DNA of 64,000 nucleotides from Ochotona curzoniae (GCF_017591425.1 NW_024464918.1:11406001-11470000); one strand, 5' to 3'; positions 28,710 to 40,537 are shown, counted from the first letter of the stretch. The notes: generated by a model from the letters alone, not told the origin. Made by a program: numbers and translations.

Positions 28710-30147
28710 CGTTTGAAAGAAAAATCACTAGTAACTGCGAGATTAACTATCACGCAGATTAGCTGTGAGGTCAAACTGGAAGTGATGCACGCTGAGGCTG
28801 CAGGAATTAACACTTGCGTGGTGTCTTTCCAGAGATTTTAACCCTTCCCTACACACACATAAGCATGTGAGGATTGGTGTTCCTGGTTAAACCCAGAAAT
28901 TAATTAAAACAGAAGGCTTGTTTCCTCAAGTCAGCCTAGGATCTTCATTTTAAAATCATGTGTTCTTAAAAATGATTACCTCCCCTGCGGAAGGAGAGAA
29001 AGGTGGGGAGGACTACTTCTTTCCATTGTAAGCCATTCTGTAGGAAGCCGGATTTAGTGGATTCAATTTGAATGGGAGAAAACACTGATGGAATTAAAAC
29101 ACACAGGCAAGTGCTCTGCTCCCCAGGATTCTTTCATCCTATGCCTGTTTTTTAAACACACACACACAAAGGACTAGAAGGTTGGAAAATATAAAGCTGC
29201 ATGGGAAGATTTTCTCGAGTAAAGAACACAAACCATTAAAAGAGATGCTACTTTTGGAAGGGAGATAGGCACACAGAACTTTTAGCAACAGGCTTTTACT
29301 TTTGGGGAGAGGGCAGGGAGGTGTTTTTAAATAACAATCCTGAAAATTCCTTAGGTGAGGGAATGGTATCTGCTTGTGAGCCATACCACTAGGCAGCCTA
29401 GTTCCACTACCACAGAGGAAATCCCTCTTTCTCATCTTGGGGAAGAAAGAGGAGTGTTTCATGTGTCCTATAAAGCCAGATACTATTGTAAAGATGTTCT
29501 TGAAGTGATATAGATGTAGAGAACATATCCGTTACTCCCAGGAAAATAGAGCCAACTCATAATCAAAACCTTTTCCACTGGAGAATAGTCCAGGGGCACT
29601 TAGAAATAGACCTTCTCATCAGTAGACCTAAGCAAAACAGAGAGAATTTTTGTGTTGCAGATACATATATATGTTTATAATTATAATTTAAACTAACATA
29701 TGTGTATATACACACACATCCATCTTGCTATCTACAGCAGATGAGCAACTGAGGTACAGAAAAGATAGGGACTGAATGTGGATCAATAAAATGATAGAAA
29801 CCTACACAGTGAAATGAACACTCCCTATACAGCTAAAATTTCTTCTGCCTACTTCCTGTTAGAGTTACCAGAACAAATAGAAGTAAAAATCGCTTTGTGA
29901 GATGTACAAACATTTTAAACCATAAGACATGACAAGCCAAGCAAGCCTGCAGTTGTCAGCTTTGTAATAGCATGAAATACATCCAGGTGACAATTTTGTT
30001 CTCTGCTATGCATGGCGTTTCCAGTTTTCCAATTCAAGCTTTTTCAGGTGAGAGTTTTTTCCATCTTATGTTTCTCGACCTTGAGTTATCAGTACAAGGA
30101 AAACAGATTCAGTGGAGTCTAGACACAACTCAGTGGGTATGATGGTG

Positions 30148-30287
30148 CTCCCCCACCTCCCTCTCTTCCTCTCTCCCTGCCTTTTCTTTTCTTTCTCTTT
30201 TTGTTTCTTCTTCTTTCTTTTCTTTTTTCCTCTTGTCCACTTCTCTCCTCTCTTTTCCTTTCCATTTCTTTCCTTTTGCTTCTTTCA
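30148..30287. repeat. Long polypyrimidine/polypurine tract
   Basis: About 140 bases are more than 90 percent C/T on the + strand, mixing CTCCCTCTCTTCC and TTTTCTTTTCTTTC motifs. It lies about 1.9 kb upstream of exon 1 of GABRG2. Confidence 0.93.
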
Positions 30288-30440
30288 TATGCAACTATGA
30301 GAATAAATGCAACCACATTAAAAATAGCATTAATATACTTCCTTTAAAAATCACAATGAAGCCTATAAATTGTAATTTGCTTCAATGATTAGATGCTTAT
30401 CAATACATTTTACATATAGTATGGTATCCAGTATAGTTTT

Positions 30441-30769
30441 TTAAAAAAAAAATTATTTATTTTTATTGGAAAGTCATATACAAAGAGGAACAGAGACAGA
30501 GAAGAAGATCTTCCGTCCGATGATTCATTCCCCAAGTGACCACAACAGCTGGTACTGTGCCAATCCAAAGCCAGGAGCCAGGAACTTCCTCCAGGTCTCC
30601 CACGCAGTACAGGGTCCCAAAGGCTTTGGTCTGTCCTTGACTGCTTTCCCAGGGCACAAGCAGTGAGCTGGATGGGAAGTGGAGCTGCCAGTATTAGAAC
30701 CAGCACCCATATGGGATCCCAGAGCATTCAGGGCGAGGACTTTGGCCGCTAGGCCTCACTGCCAGGCCC
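30441..30769 (-). mobile_element. Full-length CSINE with 14-bp TSD
   Basis: The reverse element is bounded by perfect direct repeats TCCAGTATAGTTTT at 30427-30440 and 30770-30783. The body has GATCTTCCGTCCGATGATTC, GACTGCTTTCCCAGGGCACA and CACCCATATGGGATCC. It is intermediate in age. Confidence 0.95.
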
Positions 30770-31393
30770 TCCAGTATAGTTTTAACTGTGTCATTTTTAA
30801 TTCGGACACTTCAAATATCTTTGGGTGGACTTTTCGTGGCTCATAACTGCTCTACAAAAACATATTTAAATTAGTCTCCCAGACTACAGAAGTAATAATA
30901 TGGTATTCTTAAGTGATGTCTCCTGTTAACTTATTTTGTAATCAGTCATTAGTTAATGATGCTTCATTTCTATTCTTGCTCATTTTAAGAAGATATTCAT
31001 AATGCTTGTAAAAATAAACCAGTATTTGGTAAGCATGGATTATATTTCCATAATAAATAGTCTGTATAATATATACATAGTATAATAATCCTTTAAAATA
31101 TTAACAAAAGAAAGAATATTGACACTCAAATAATCTTATCTAAACAAGGCAATGTGAATATATTGGAGAATTTTCTTTAACTAAATTTTTTGTTCTAATT
31201 TGATATCATATTAATTTTTTTTTATTTTGTCAAAATTAATATTTCTGGAAGTGAATTATGGAAGTAAAAGCCAGATCACTTTTGGCCTTGATTCAAAGTC
31301 TCTCTTTACTTGTGAAATTAAATTGTATTACATAGGCTGTACTTCTGATAGTGGCAAAGTACTCTGTGACTATTATGTAACTCTTGGACTAAT

Positions 31394-31450
31394 GATTAAA
31401 TGGATAACAAAAGATTAAATGGGTAACAAAAGATTAAAGGGAGAACAAAA
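31394..31450. repeat. 19-bp unit repeated three times
   Basis: GATTAAATGGATAACAAAA, GATTAAATGGGTAACAAAA and GATTAAAGGGAGAACAAAA lie head to tail with 1-3 differences between units. No wider repeat family is recognised. Confidence 0.95.
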
Positions 31451-31721
31451 GTGACATGCTGTAAAAGCACCCAGACATTATGAAGAGTTGAACACTAAAG
31501 GAAGAAACCGAAGTGAATGACTTTTCATTTAATGTGACTTTTCCTTTGAGAACCCTCCAAAGGGTTACCTTTTTCCTCTATTTTTCTGGACCTTTGCTAC
31601 CTTTAGAATGACAAGAAACCCCACTCAATTCTAAAAAAGCAGGTTGCCTAGAATCAGCATAAGGAAGTAATCTTATTGACTTAAGTTTTTTGTTTGTTTT
31701 TGTTTGCTTATTGTTTTTGTT

Positions 31722-32037
31722 CTTAAGATTTCTTTGTGTTTGTTTGAAAGGCCTTTAGACAGAGAGAAGAAAGGTGAAGAAGTCTTCCATCTGCTGCCTC
31801 ACTCCCCACATGGCTGCAGGAGCCAAAGTTTTGCTAATCAGAGGTCAGGGGCTTCTTAATATTATTTGACATGCTGGTACAGGGTCCCAAGACTTTGGAC
31901 CATCCTTTCCTGCTTTCCCAAGCCATTAGTAGGGGGCAGGATGGGAAGTGGATCAGCCAGGACATGAATCAGTGCCCAACGGGGATAGCAGCATTTTCAA
32001 GTGGGGGGTTAAGCCTTTGAGCCATTGTGCCAGGGTC
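31722..32037 (-). mobile_element. SINE, diverged
   Basis: A reverse copy: TTAAGATTTCTTTGTG tail side, GTCTTCCATCTGCTGCCTCA, CAGGATGGGAAGTGGATCAG, and head TTTGAGCCATTGTGCCAGG. Confidence 0.8.
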
Positions 32038-32165
32038 AAAAACAATAAATTCATTAAGCAAAGTACTACCAGATGGAAACACAGCTCTACATTGAAGCAG
32101 AGTAGAACATAGAAAATGGTTAATATGTGAGAAAACAGGAAAATTTGTGTATTTTATTGTGATCT

Positions 32166-32358
32166 TTAAAAGACATCTGACTGTTTGTTTGAAAACCAGA
32201 AAGACAGAGAGGCAGAGATCCTCTATCTGCTGATCCACTCCCCAAAAGCCCACGATTGCCAAGGTCAGGCCAAGCCTATGCTGCAAGCCAAACATTCCAC
32301 CCTGGTTTTCCACATAGGACACAGGAACCCAAACACGTGGGTCATCATCTGCTTCTAT
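32166..32358 (-). mobile_element. SINE fragment, head missing
   Basis: A reverse older subtype: GAAAGACAGAGAGGCAGAG, CTGATCCACTCCCCAAAAG and TTTTCCACATAGGACACAGG. It stops before the tRNA-like part. Confidence 0.7.
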
Positions 32359-32478
32359 GAACTTCACTTTTCAATGACTGCATTTTTTCAGTATCATGTT
32401 GTCAAATACATAGAAATATAGATATTATAATGTGATATTCAGCATTAAGAATATGTTATGTTTGGCCATGTAATTATT

Positions 32479-32757
32479 TGCTTTTTTACTTGAGAAGCTG
32501 AAAAATACAAAAGATGACAGAGGTGAACCAACAGATATATAGAGCTAGTACATTCTAATTCACTACGTAGATGCAAGCAATGCCCCATGCTGGGCCAGGA
32601 TGAAGTCAGAAAACAAGTTTCTGCCATTTGGGTATCAGGAACCCAATCAATTTAGTCATCACTGTGGGCACCCAGTGTCTGCAGTATCAGGAATCTGTGT
32701 CAGGAGGCAGGGGAAGATGTGGAATAGAATTGACATAGGAGGTGGGCCACAGTCCTG
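32479..32757 (-). mobile_element. Old SINE, strongly diverged
   Basis: Reverse remnants: TTTACTTGAGAAGCTGAAAA, GCTGGGCCAGGATGAAGTC and CAGGAACCCAATCAATTTAG. The identification rests on block order more than on identity. Confidence 0.55.
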
Positions 32758-33214
32758 TTCCTACTGCTGTCTTTTATTTATTCCCTTCTGATATCCTTAC
32801 ATCTCTAATAATATATCCATCCTAACTGTTAAAACACTCACAATGTTTTAGAGTAAAACAAGTTGTACTGCATCACATATTTGTTAAATCAGTTTGACAT
32901 ATCTGCTTTCCCACAATAAGTTAAAAATTAAGAGCTCTTTACTTTCACCAACCCTACACTGTATGGCCGCATGTCAACCCACATTGGTAACTTTTCCTTG
33001 TAGTGTAAGCACACTTTCATTTTTCAGTACATAAAACGTGTACCTTCACAGCCTCTAGGCCTTCACTCATACAGATGTTTCTTCCTAGAGTTCCTGTTTT
33101 ATTTGCCTAGTTTGTAGCTTTTCACCATGGTGATCTAAGCTGGAACATGCCTTATTCTCTGACAAAAAAAAAATTAAGAATTAAGTTTTCATTTTGTTCA
33201 AATGATAACATTTT

Positions 33215-33534
33215 TTTTAAAGATTTATTTTATTTTTATTGGAAAGGCAGATATACAGAGAGGAGAGACAGAGAGGAAGATCTTCCGTCCAATGATTCAC
33301 TCCCCAAGTGAGTGCAACGGTCGATGCTATGCCGATCCGAAGCCAGGAGCCTCTTCCGGGTCTCCCACGTGGGTGCAGGTTCCCAAAGCTTTGGGCCGTC
33401 CTCGACTGCTTTCCCAGGCCACAGGCAGGGAGCTGGATGGGAAGAGGGGTTGTCGGGATTAGAACCGGCGCCCATATGGGATCCCGGGCGTGCAAGGCGA
33501 GGACCTTAACCACTTGCGCCACCGTGCCGGGCCC
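33215..33534 (-). mobile_element. Young full-length CSINE with 17-bp TSD
   Basis: A reverse copy very close to the one at 20123-20464, with intact head GGTGGCGCAAGTGGTTAAGG and box B GGTTCTAATCC. Perfect direct repeats TCAAATGATAACATTTT lie at 33198-33214 and 33535-33551. It is the best-preserved insertion signature in the window. Confidence 0.97.
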
Positions 33535-33596
33535 TCAAATGATAACATTTTAAAAGTGTTTTATCAAAGTGCATTCTCACCCCTTTGATTTCTTTT

Positions 33597-33717
33597 CTTT
33601 TTAAGATTTATTTTTGCTTTTATTGGAGAGGCAGCTATACAGAGAAGGAGATAGAGAAGGACTTTCTGTCCACTGATTAACTCTCCAGGTGGCCGCAACG
33701 GCCCAAGCTGAGCTGAA
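33597..33717 (-). mobile_element. Truncated CSINE tail half
   Basis: A reverse fragment from TTTTTAAGATTTATTTTTGC to GGCCGCAACGGCCCAAGC. It is cut where the next, oppositely oriented SINE begins. Confidence 0.82.
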
Positions 33718-34004
33718 GTGTGCCAGTGTGGTGGCACACTGGGTTAAGCTACAATTGGGCAATTCTTACATTTCTACTGGAGTCCCAGTTGGCTCACTAT
33801 TTAATCTGCTTCCAATCAGCTCCTTGGCTTATGCAACAGGAAGAGAGAAGTGTCTGAGCCTCTGTCATCCAGTGGGAGACCAAGATGGAGATCCTAGCTC
33901 CTGCCTTTGCTTGGCTGGATCATATGGGGAGTAAACCAGCAGACAGAAGTGCACTTTCACACTGTGCTCTTTAAATGAGTAAATCTTGGAAAAATAAAAT
34001 AAAA
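33718..34004 (+). mobile_element. Old SINE
   Basis: The forward element abuts the preceding fragment: GTGTGGTGGCACACTGGGTT head, GTGGGAGACCAAGATGGAG and ATGGGGAGTAAACCAGCAGA, ending in an A-rich tail with GAAAAATAAAATAAAA. Confidence 0.75.
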
Positions 34005-34029
34005 CCTGCCCTTAAAAGTGAACATAGCA

Positions 34030-34339
34030 GGCCCAGTGCAGTAGCCTAACAGCTCAAGTCCTCAACTTGCATGCACTGAGATCCCATATGGGCACGGGTT
34101 CATATCCTGGCTGCCTTGCTTCCGTCCAGCTCCCATGTTATGGCCTGGGAAAGCAGTTGAGAACGGCCCAAAGCCTTGGCAGCCTGTACCTGCATAGGAG
34201 GCTCAGAAGTTCCTGGCTTCAGATTGGTTCAGCTTTGGACATTGAGGCTCCTTGGGGATTTAATCAGCAGACAGATCTTTCTCTATCCTCCTCTCTGTAT
34301 ATATGCCTTTCCAATAAAAATAAATAAATCTTTAAAAAA
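34030..34339 (+). mobile_element. CSINE, near full length
   Basis: Forward: GCCCAGTGCAGTAGCCTAAC head, GATCCCATATGGGCACGGG, GGCCTGGGAAAGCAGTTGAG, and tail CCTTTCCAATAAAAATAAAT. It is the third element of the 33.2-34.3 kb SINE cluster after the two preceding ones. Confidence 0.9.
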
Positions 34340-34558
34340 TGAGAAGGTTCATTAGCACCTAATATTATTTATAGACTTTTGAAAAATATTTAAAATGAAG
34401 TGGAACTTACTGGTATAAAGAAATTCTATTTGAGTTCTTTTTCTTAAATGCTCTGAATTTTGTAATATTGCTCTCAGTTTATTAATTTCATCTTGAAATT
34501 AAATTCTTCATCGGTCATCTTGTACTCCAGGAATTCATGAACAATACAGAAGTTAAAA

Positions 34559-34566
<8 letters not shown>

Positions 34567-34594
<28 letters not shown>
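34567..34594. repeat. (AT)14 microsatellite
   Basis: A pure AT tract follows an A-run. Confidence 0.95.
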
Positions 34595-34758
34595 CATTGT
34601 AAGCCACAGGTTGGTGTTCAGTTAGAGAGGTTTTTTGGGCTAATTTAGTTTAATGATACAACTTGTTTTGACCTGTGGGGCCAAATGCATTCTCAACCAC
34701 TTCCTCTTCGGAAGGACAGCCTTCTGTGTTTTCTTGATTGAAGTTTTGGCTACATCCA

Positions 34759-34783
34759 GTTGATTGTTCAATGAACAATCAAC
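34759..34783. repeat. Perfect 25-bp palindrome with 1-nt spacer
   Basis: GTTGATTGTTCA (34759-34770) and TGAACAATCAAC (34772-34783) are perfect reverse complements around a single A. I recognise no transposon terminal repeat in it. Confidence 0.93.
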
Positions 34784-34890
34784 ATTTTTGTTTTGGTTAC
34801 ATTTTAAAATTACTTTATATAACCAAAGTGTACAGAAATAAAAGCAGTGATTATATGTTTGATTTTTTTGAGAAAAGTGGCTACTTTTTG

Positions 34891-35195
34891 AAAAAAAAAA
34901 TATTTTATTTGAAAGGCAGATTGTGCAGAAAGAAAAAGAAGAGATGGAGAAAGACATCTTCCACCCTCAGGTTCACTCCCCAAATGGCTGCAATGGCTTG
35001 GATTGAGCCAATTGGAAGCCAGGAGCCAGGAGCTTCTTCTGGGTCTCCCACCTGGTTGTAAAGGTCCAAGAACTTCAGTCATCCTCCACTGCTTTCCCAG
35101 GCTACAAGCAGAGAGCTGGTTGGGAAGTAGCAGCTGGGACACAAACCATCAGCTGTGTGGATGCTGGCTATACAAGGCAGGGGATTAGCCTAATT
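34891..35195 (-). mobile_element. SINE, moderately diverged
   Basis: A reverse element after a 10-base A-run: GACATCTTCCACCCTCAGG, AGCCAGGAGCCAGGAGC, CTTTCCCAGGCTACAAGCAG and head GGATTAGCCTAATT. Confidence 0.85.
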
Positions 35196-36101
35196 AGTGA
35201 ACATTCAATAACCAAGAGAAAAACAAGCTACTTTCAACCAGACTCGCATTATGGGTTTAGCATGAGCAAAAAAATAAAAAAAGAGAGAAACAAAATGTTC
35301 TCTTTGAACATAAAAATCTGTGCTTGCAACCATTTTTCATTTTCATTTAGACCATATTAACCTTGTCATCTCCAACTGCCTGGGGATGAGGAGAGAACAT
35401 GTTTAGTCATTTATCATTTCATTTCAGACACTGGGCTTCAGTATTTAAATGATTGGAAACTTTGAACTCCAACATGACACATAGCTTTTTAAATATATTG
35501 TTTTGTGTAATAAAAAAAATGCTTATCTTATGAATACATAATTGGATGTTGATTTGTATTTGACTTACTTTATGAGAAATTCCTGTGTAAAATGGCATGA
35601 TTCCTGGAAGTTTTTAGTGAGTTATGAATTTAATTTGTATCATGGCAGAGATTAAAAGAAAAAAATAGTATGTTGTCTTTTGATGAAAGAGGTAAATAAC
35701 GTTAAAAATGTTGTTAAATACGTTCAAAAATTGTTAAGAGGATATTACTTCTATGAGCGACATGGAAACTGTTCATGTTACATGCTAATGAGCACCCAAG
35801 ATTAGAAGAATTACTATGAATTACATATACAGATTAGGTGTATGAACGGATAGAATGATGGATGGTAAATAGGTTCTTGCAAGAAATTAATTTTAGCTGT
35901 CAGGATAAGTCTTAGCTATTTGTAAGTTGACTAAGCATTCACTGGTTCTCTATTGATTATATTTTATGCTTATTACCTAGACATTCTGATCCTTACTTTT
36001 TCCATATGTAAAATGTAAGCAATGTTGCAAACTCATTCTTAGGTCATCACTAGTGAAAAAAAACAACACCAGACAAGACTGATAGAATCAGGTTCATATT
36101 T

Positions 36102-36421
36102 TCAAAATTTTTTCTTGTAAAGTCAGATATATAGAGAGCAGGAGAGACAGAGAGGAAGTTCTTCCATCTGTTGATTCACTGCCCAAGAGGCCACAATGAC
36201 TGGAGCTGAGCCAATTGTAAGTCAGGGGCCTTTAGCCTCTTCCAGGTCTCCCACATGGGTGCAGGGTTCCAAAGCTTTGGGCCGTGCTCAGCTGCCTTCC
36301 TAGGCCACAAGCAGGGAGGTAGATGGGACTCAGGGCCACCAGAATTAGAACTGGCGCCCATATGGGATCCTGGCAAGTTCAAGGGAAAGACTTACAGCTG
36401 CTAGGCCATCATGCAGGCACC
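36102..36421 (-). mobile_element. CSINE, near full length
   Basis: Reverse: AGTCAGATATATAGAGAG, TTCTTCCATCTGTTGATTC, TGGCGCCCATATGGGATCC and head GCTGCTAGGCCATCATGC. Confidence 0.9.
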
Positions 36422-36509
36422 ATATTTCACAATATTTTAGTAGTAAGTTATCGGTGTTTTTTATGACATATCTATATATATTTTACTCAATATGATTTTT
36501 ACATATATA

Positions 36510-36930
36510 TTTTTTAAATTTTATTTTTGATGATGTTCACCTAGTTGGGTCAGGTTGGGAAGGACGGACAATTAGATGAAAATGGATGTGATCATTGTTT
36601 TCAAATTTTCTGCTTCCTCCTCCTATGTCTGGGAGAAGGGAGGAGATAAGGGGATGAACCACGACCAGCTTCCAAACTGCCCTAGTATCTAGGAACCGGG
36701 AAAGACCAGCTGAGATCAACCCAGGGTCTTGATATGGCACATGCTGTGAGAGTTCTGCCCAGGTAGTTTCAATAGTTCTAAAATGCTTTCAATGTCACCA
36801 ATCCAAGGATGAGAAATCCCTTCCAACGCCCATTGGCTGACATAATAGACCTTACAGTTTCCATTTGCCCAGATTTTTTGCTCTCCTTGTTTGGCTGGGT
36901 CGTTGTACAGTACATTTTTAGTATTACATG
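36510..36930 (-). mobile_element. L1 3' end, lagomorph type
   Basis: Read on the minus strand, the sequence resembles the rabbit/pika L1 3'UTR: GGGAGAAGGGAGGAGATAAG region on the + side, an AACCTGACCCAACTAGGTGA block, then an A-rich end with AATAAAATTT. No ORF is retained. The upstream border near 36930 is soft. Confidence 0.65.
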
Positions 36931-37174
36931 TATCTGTAGACATAAAACATTTAAGCTTTTTAATTTGATATTTTCAAGAAGCGTGTGAAGACTTCTATGA
37001 GTGAGATAAGAACATATGCACATATAATGCTCTGAAATAACAGAAAAGTAAATTTAATCATATAAGGTAAAAATTCAATTAAGAGCTTTCACTAGAGAGT
37101 AGAAGTCAAAGATAAAAGAATCAAATTCAAGTAATTTCTTTATTAATGTTTATGATTGCTTCTGAGTTGAAACA

Positions 37175-37317
37175 GAATCCATGATCTGCTGCTTACATGC
37201 ATATTAGCAGGAAGCTGGATCATAAGTGTGGAGTCGCCAGAACTCACATTAGCTTTCCATATGGCACATGGTCATCCTGTTCAGTGGCTAATTTTGCTGC
37301 ACCACAAAACCTCCCCG
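37175..37317 (-). mobile_element. Old SINE fragment
   Basis: Head-side remnant: GCAGGAAGCTGGATCATAAG, TTCCATATGGCACATGG and GGCTAATTTTGCTGCACCAC. The tail half is missing. Confidence 0.65.
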
Positions 37318-37559
37318 CATGAATCTTTTTAGGCCGTGACTTATTGTGATATTGTTAATGTATTCACAAGGTTTTTTCTCTCCATTCTAAAAATCAAATT
37401 TCTTCAAAGTGGGAGAATTGGACCAACAGTTATGTAAGTTACATGCTATTGTGAAAGAAGAGCAATAATTGGACCAATGTCATTGTGAAAGCCGCAGTCA
37501 AGAACAGGATTATAGCGCATGGAAAAAGCTGGATTCTTGACGTTGTTTGCAACATAAAA

Positions 37560-37760
37560 GGAATTGGTGTGCATTATGTTCTAAGCACTAAATTATATGC
37601 ATCGTCTCAATTTGCACAATTCCATGGGTAAGGAGTAATGTTATGTTAATTTCATGGAGAGCAGAACAATGAGGATTAGAAAGATTAAATTGTGTTTCTA
37701 TGATAACACATCTAATAAGTAATAACCATTAGAATGGAAACTATCTCCTTTTCAACCGAC
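37560..37760 (-). mobile_element. MIR
   Basis: A reverse-oriented ancient MIR: ATGTTCTAAGCACTAAATTA, GGAGAGCAGAACAATGAGG and GAAAGATTAAATTGTGTTTC occur in the order expected for the complement of the MIR core. Confidence 0.65.
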
Positions 37761-38370
37761 TAGGCTCCAAAGAACTATACTCTGTGTTGTTTAAATAATT
37801 TCTTTCAGATTTGCTCTCCACTATCTTTGCTATACCTTTTTAAGTAGTTGTTAGAGTAAGACTTTAAAAAAAGAAAAACTCAAGGGAAAAAAATCCTGCA
37901 TGGGCTTATAATTTATTCTTTGCACTTGAATCATACATTAAGTGTATATAAGTTGAAAGATTAAATAGAATCATGAAGGTGTGGATTTTTATTTGATAAG
38001 TATACTTTACTATTTTATATAATTTGCCAAAAATTCTGTCAGTACACTTTACATATCTATTGGTAAAAATTTCAAATATTTTGCTACAGTATTTAATGAG
38101 TACTACACAATTTAATGGGGTAATATAATCTAGCACATTTATGATATTTCAAGTTTTGAATTTTATTTCACTTTTGTCTTTGTTATTGAAAACATTGAGA
38201 TCTCTGTTTGTACAACTAAATCTACACTGCCTTAAGATATTTGTCTTCTACCTAAGAGAATAACAAAGAGCAGAAGTTGCTATTGCTTTATACTATTTCA
38301 GCAACAGATGAACAGAGACGTGATTACAGTTCCACTTAGAGATTTATAATTTAAAGTCCTGCCTAGGCCG

Positions 38371-38402
38371 TTTTTTTTTTCCTTTTCTTCTTCATCTCTC
38401 TT

Positions 38403-38433
<31 letters not shown>

Positions 38434-38434
38434 T
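38371..38434. repeat. T-run and (TC)n tract
   Basis: A pyrimidine-only stretch: ten T bases, TTTTCTTCTTC, then alternating TC to 38434. It is not associated with a recognisable SINE. Confidence 0.92.
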
Positions 38435-39870
38435 TGCTTTCATTTCTTTTCACTTATTTTATGAAATCAAGATGAGAAAAATATAAGGGAAAATAAAATA
38501 TTTTGATATCCTAAAATTATTTTGGATACTTTGTAGGAAATTAAACCAAATGAATAAAATGTTATATTTAGTGTGTCAGCCTTTAGGTAAAAATCATTAT
38601 TTTGCTCATTCTCTCACTTAGTGTACGCTCTTTGGGGAGAAAATGATACAGAAAACCTGTATTTTTTTAAGCAGAGTATGGGAAAAAAGACCAGTCATGG
38701 GTAAGACATTAGAGATTCTCCTGAACCTGATTTCTAGCTGGATGTGGGAAGGGCAAGCATTGAAAAGTTGTTAAGAATAATTCATAGCTTCAGAAAAATC
38801 ACTTACATTATTTCTGAAAAAAAAGTCTTCATATTTTTATCACTTTTATTTTTTCTGATAACTAAAAAGGAACCCACATTCTATAAGCAATATTTTAAAA
38901 CCATTTTGAAAATAATTGAACAATAATGGCTGTTCTAATTTTGGGGCTTTTAATCTTTTTTTAATGACACTGTAATACATTGTGTCATTTTCCTTTATGA
39001 TTGTCAAATGAAATTTGTGGGTAATTACATATCCTTTTAAATTCTAGTTGTAATGTGTAAACAATATTGCATTATCATTTATCTGTCACGGTTGCTTATA
39101 GAAAGGCATCTTTCACTTGATAACATTGCAGAAACCTGATTATATACAAATCTTTGATTGCTGCTCCGCTTATTTCCATGGTGTGTTTTCCAGACCTTAA
39201 ATTGTTGAGTCGAATGACACGAGACATACTTATGCTTTGTAGTCTTAGAGCTTATGCTCAACTATCTGGAATTTGCTAGTAACCATAGCTCAGAAATGGC
39301 TTCTTCACAGTGTTGTCACTTTCATACACCTACTTCCCAACTCAACTCTAATTTCCTTATATTTTCTTTCTTTGTGGAAGGTCCTATTTTTTATGTATGA
39401 ACGAGTTCACTTAATCCACAATTTTACATATTCTCCATGAGCCGCTCAGTGGACTCAAAGCAGGCTGAAGATTCAGCATTGAAGAAAGCTGGAGGATTGC
39501 CTTCCTTTTGATGAGCTTACTCTCTAGATGGAGAGACAAATTAAACAGAAAAACGCACACCAAAGTGTGATAAGTACCACAAAGAAACTGAAAAGTTTCA
39601 AGGAGAAGTAGTAACAGGGTAGAGTATGTGTTACTCTTGTGGCTGGGCTGTGCGAAGGCTACACTGAATCCTTAACAGATACTTCCTTCTGATTATTCTG
39701 ACAAATAAGCGTCTAAGGACGATTTCTCTCATTGATATCAAAGGAGAGTAATATAGAAAGATAAATTGGTTTATTTTACTTCACCAATCACAAGAAAATA
39801 TCTTTTACAACTATGGTTTATTGAGCAAGACAAAACTCCAGAATCTGTGAGCAGGCAGGGTGGACAGATA

Positions 39871-40190
39871 GGCTTGATGTGATAGCCTAGTGGCTAAATC
39901 CTCACCTTGAAAGCACCAGGATCCCATATGTGCTCTGTTTTGTGTTCCATCCGGCTGCTGCACTTTCCATCCAGCTCCCTGCTTGTGGCCTGGGAAAGCA
40001 ATGCAGATTGGCCCAAAGCCTTAGGACCCTGTACCTGCGTGGAAGATTTGGAAGAAGCTCCAAGCTCCTGACTTTGGATGGGTTCAGCTCCAGCCATTGC
40101 GAACACTTGGGCAGTGAACCAGTGGGCTGAAGATCTTTTTTTCTCTTCTTCTCTTGTAAATCTCTCTTCCCAATAAAAAGAAAGAAATAT
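39871..40190 (+). mobile_element. CSINE, first of a head-to-tail pair
   Basis: Forward: GTGATAGCCTAGTGGCTAAA head, GGATCCCATATGTGCTC, GGCCTGGGAAAGCAATGC and tail CCCAATAAAAAGAAAG. It is followed immediately by a second copy in the same orientation. Confidence 0.9.
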
Positions 40191-40191
40191 T

Positions 40192-40537
40192 TGGGCATGG
40201 TATGGTAGCATAGTTGCTAAACTCCTTGCCTTTCACCTTCTGGGATCCCATATGGGCTCTGATGTGTGTTCCAGGTGCTCCACTTCCCCATTCAGCTCCC
40301 TGCTTGTGGCCTGGAAAGCAGTGGAGGATGGCCCAAAGCCTTGGGATCCTGCACCCTCATGGGAGACCCAGAAAAATCTCCTGGCTCCTGGCTTGGGATA
40401 AGCTCAGTGTTGGCCATTGTGGCCACGTGGGAAGTGAATCAGCAGACCGAAGATCTTTCTCTTTCTCTCTCCACCTCTCTCTGTATCTTCCTTTCCAATA
40501 AAAATAAATCTTGAGAGAGAGAGAGAAATCTTTAAGA
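40192..40537 (+). mobile_element. CSINE, second of a head-to-tail pair
   Basis: Forward: GGTATGGTAGCATAGTTGC head, GGGATCCCATATGGGCTC, GGCCATTGTGGCCACG and CCTTTCCAATAAAAATAAAT, with a (GA)n extension in the tail (40515-40527). It probably inserted into the A-tail of the upstream copy. Confidence 0.9.

Noticed and set aside
31394..31450. Short direct repeats resembling a CRISPR-like array
   Set aside because: The units abut without spacers and the genome is mammalian, so this is a minisatellite.
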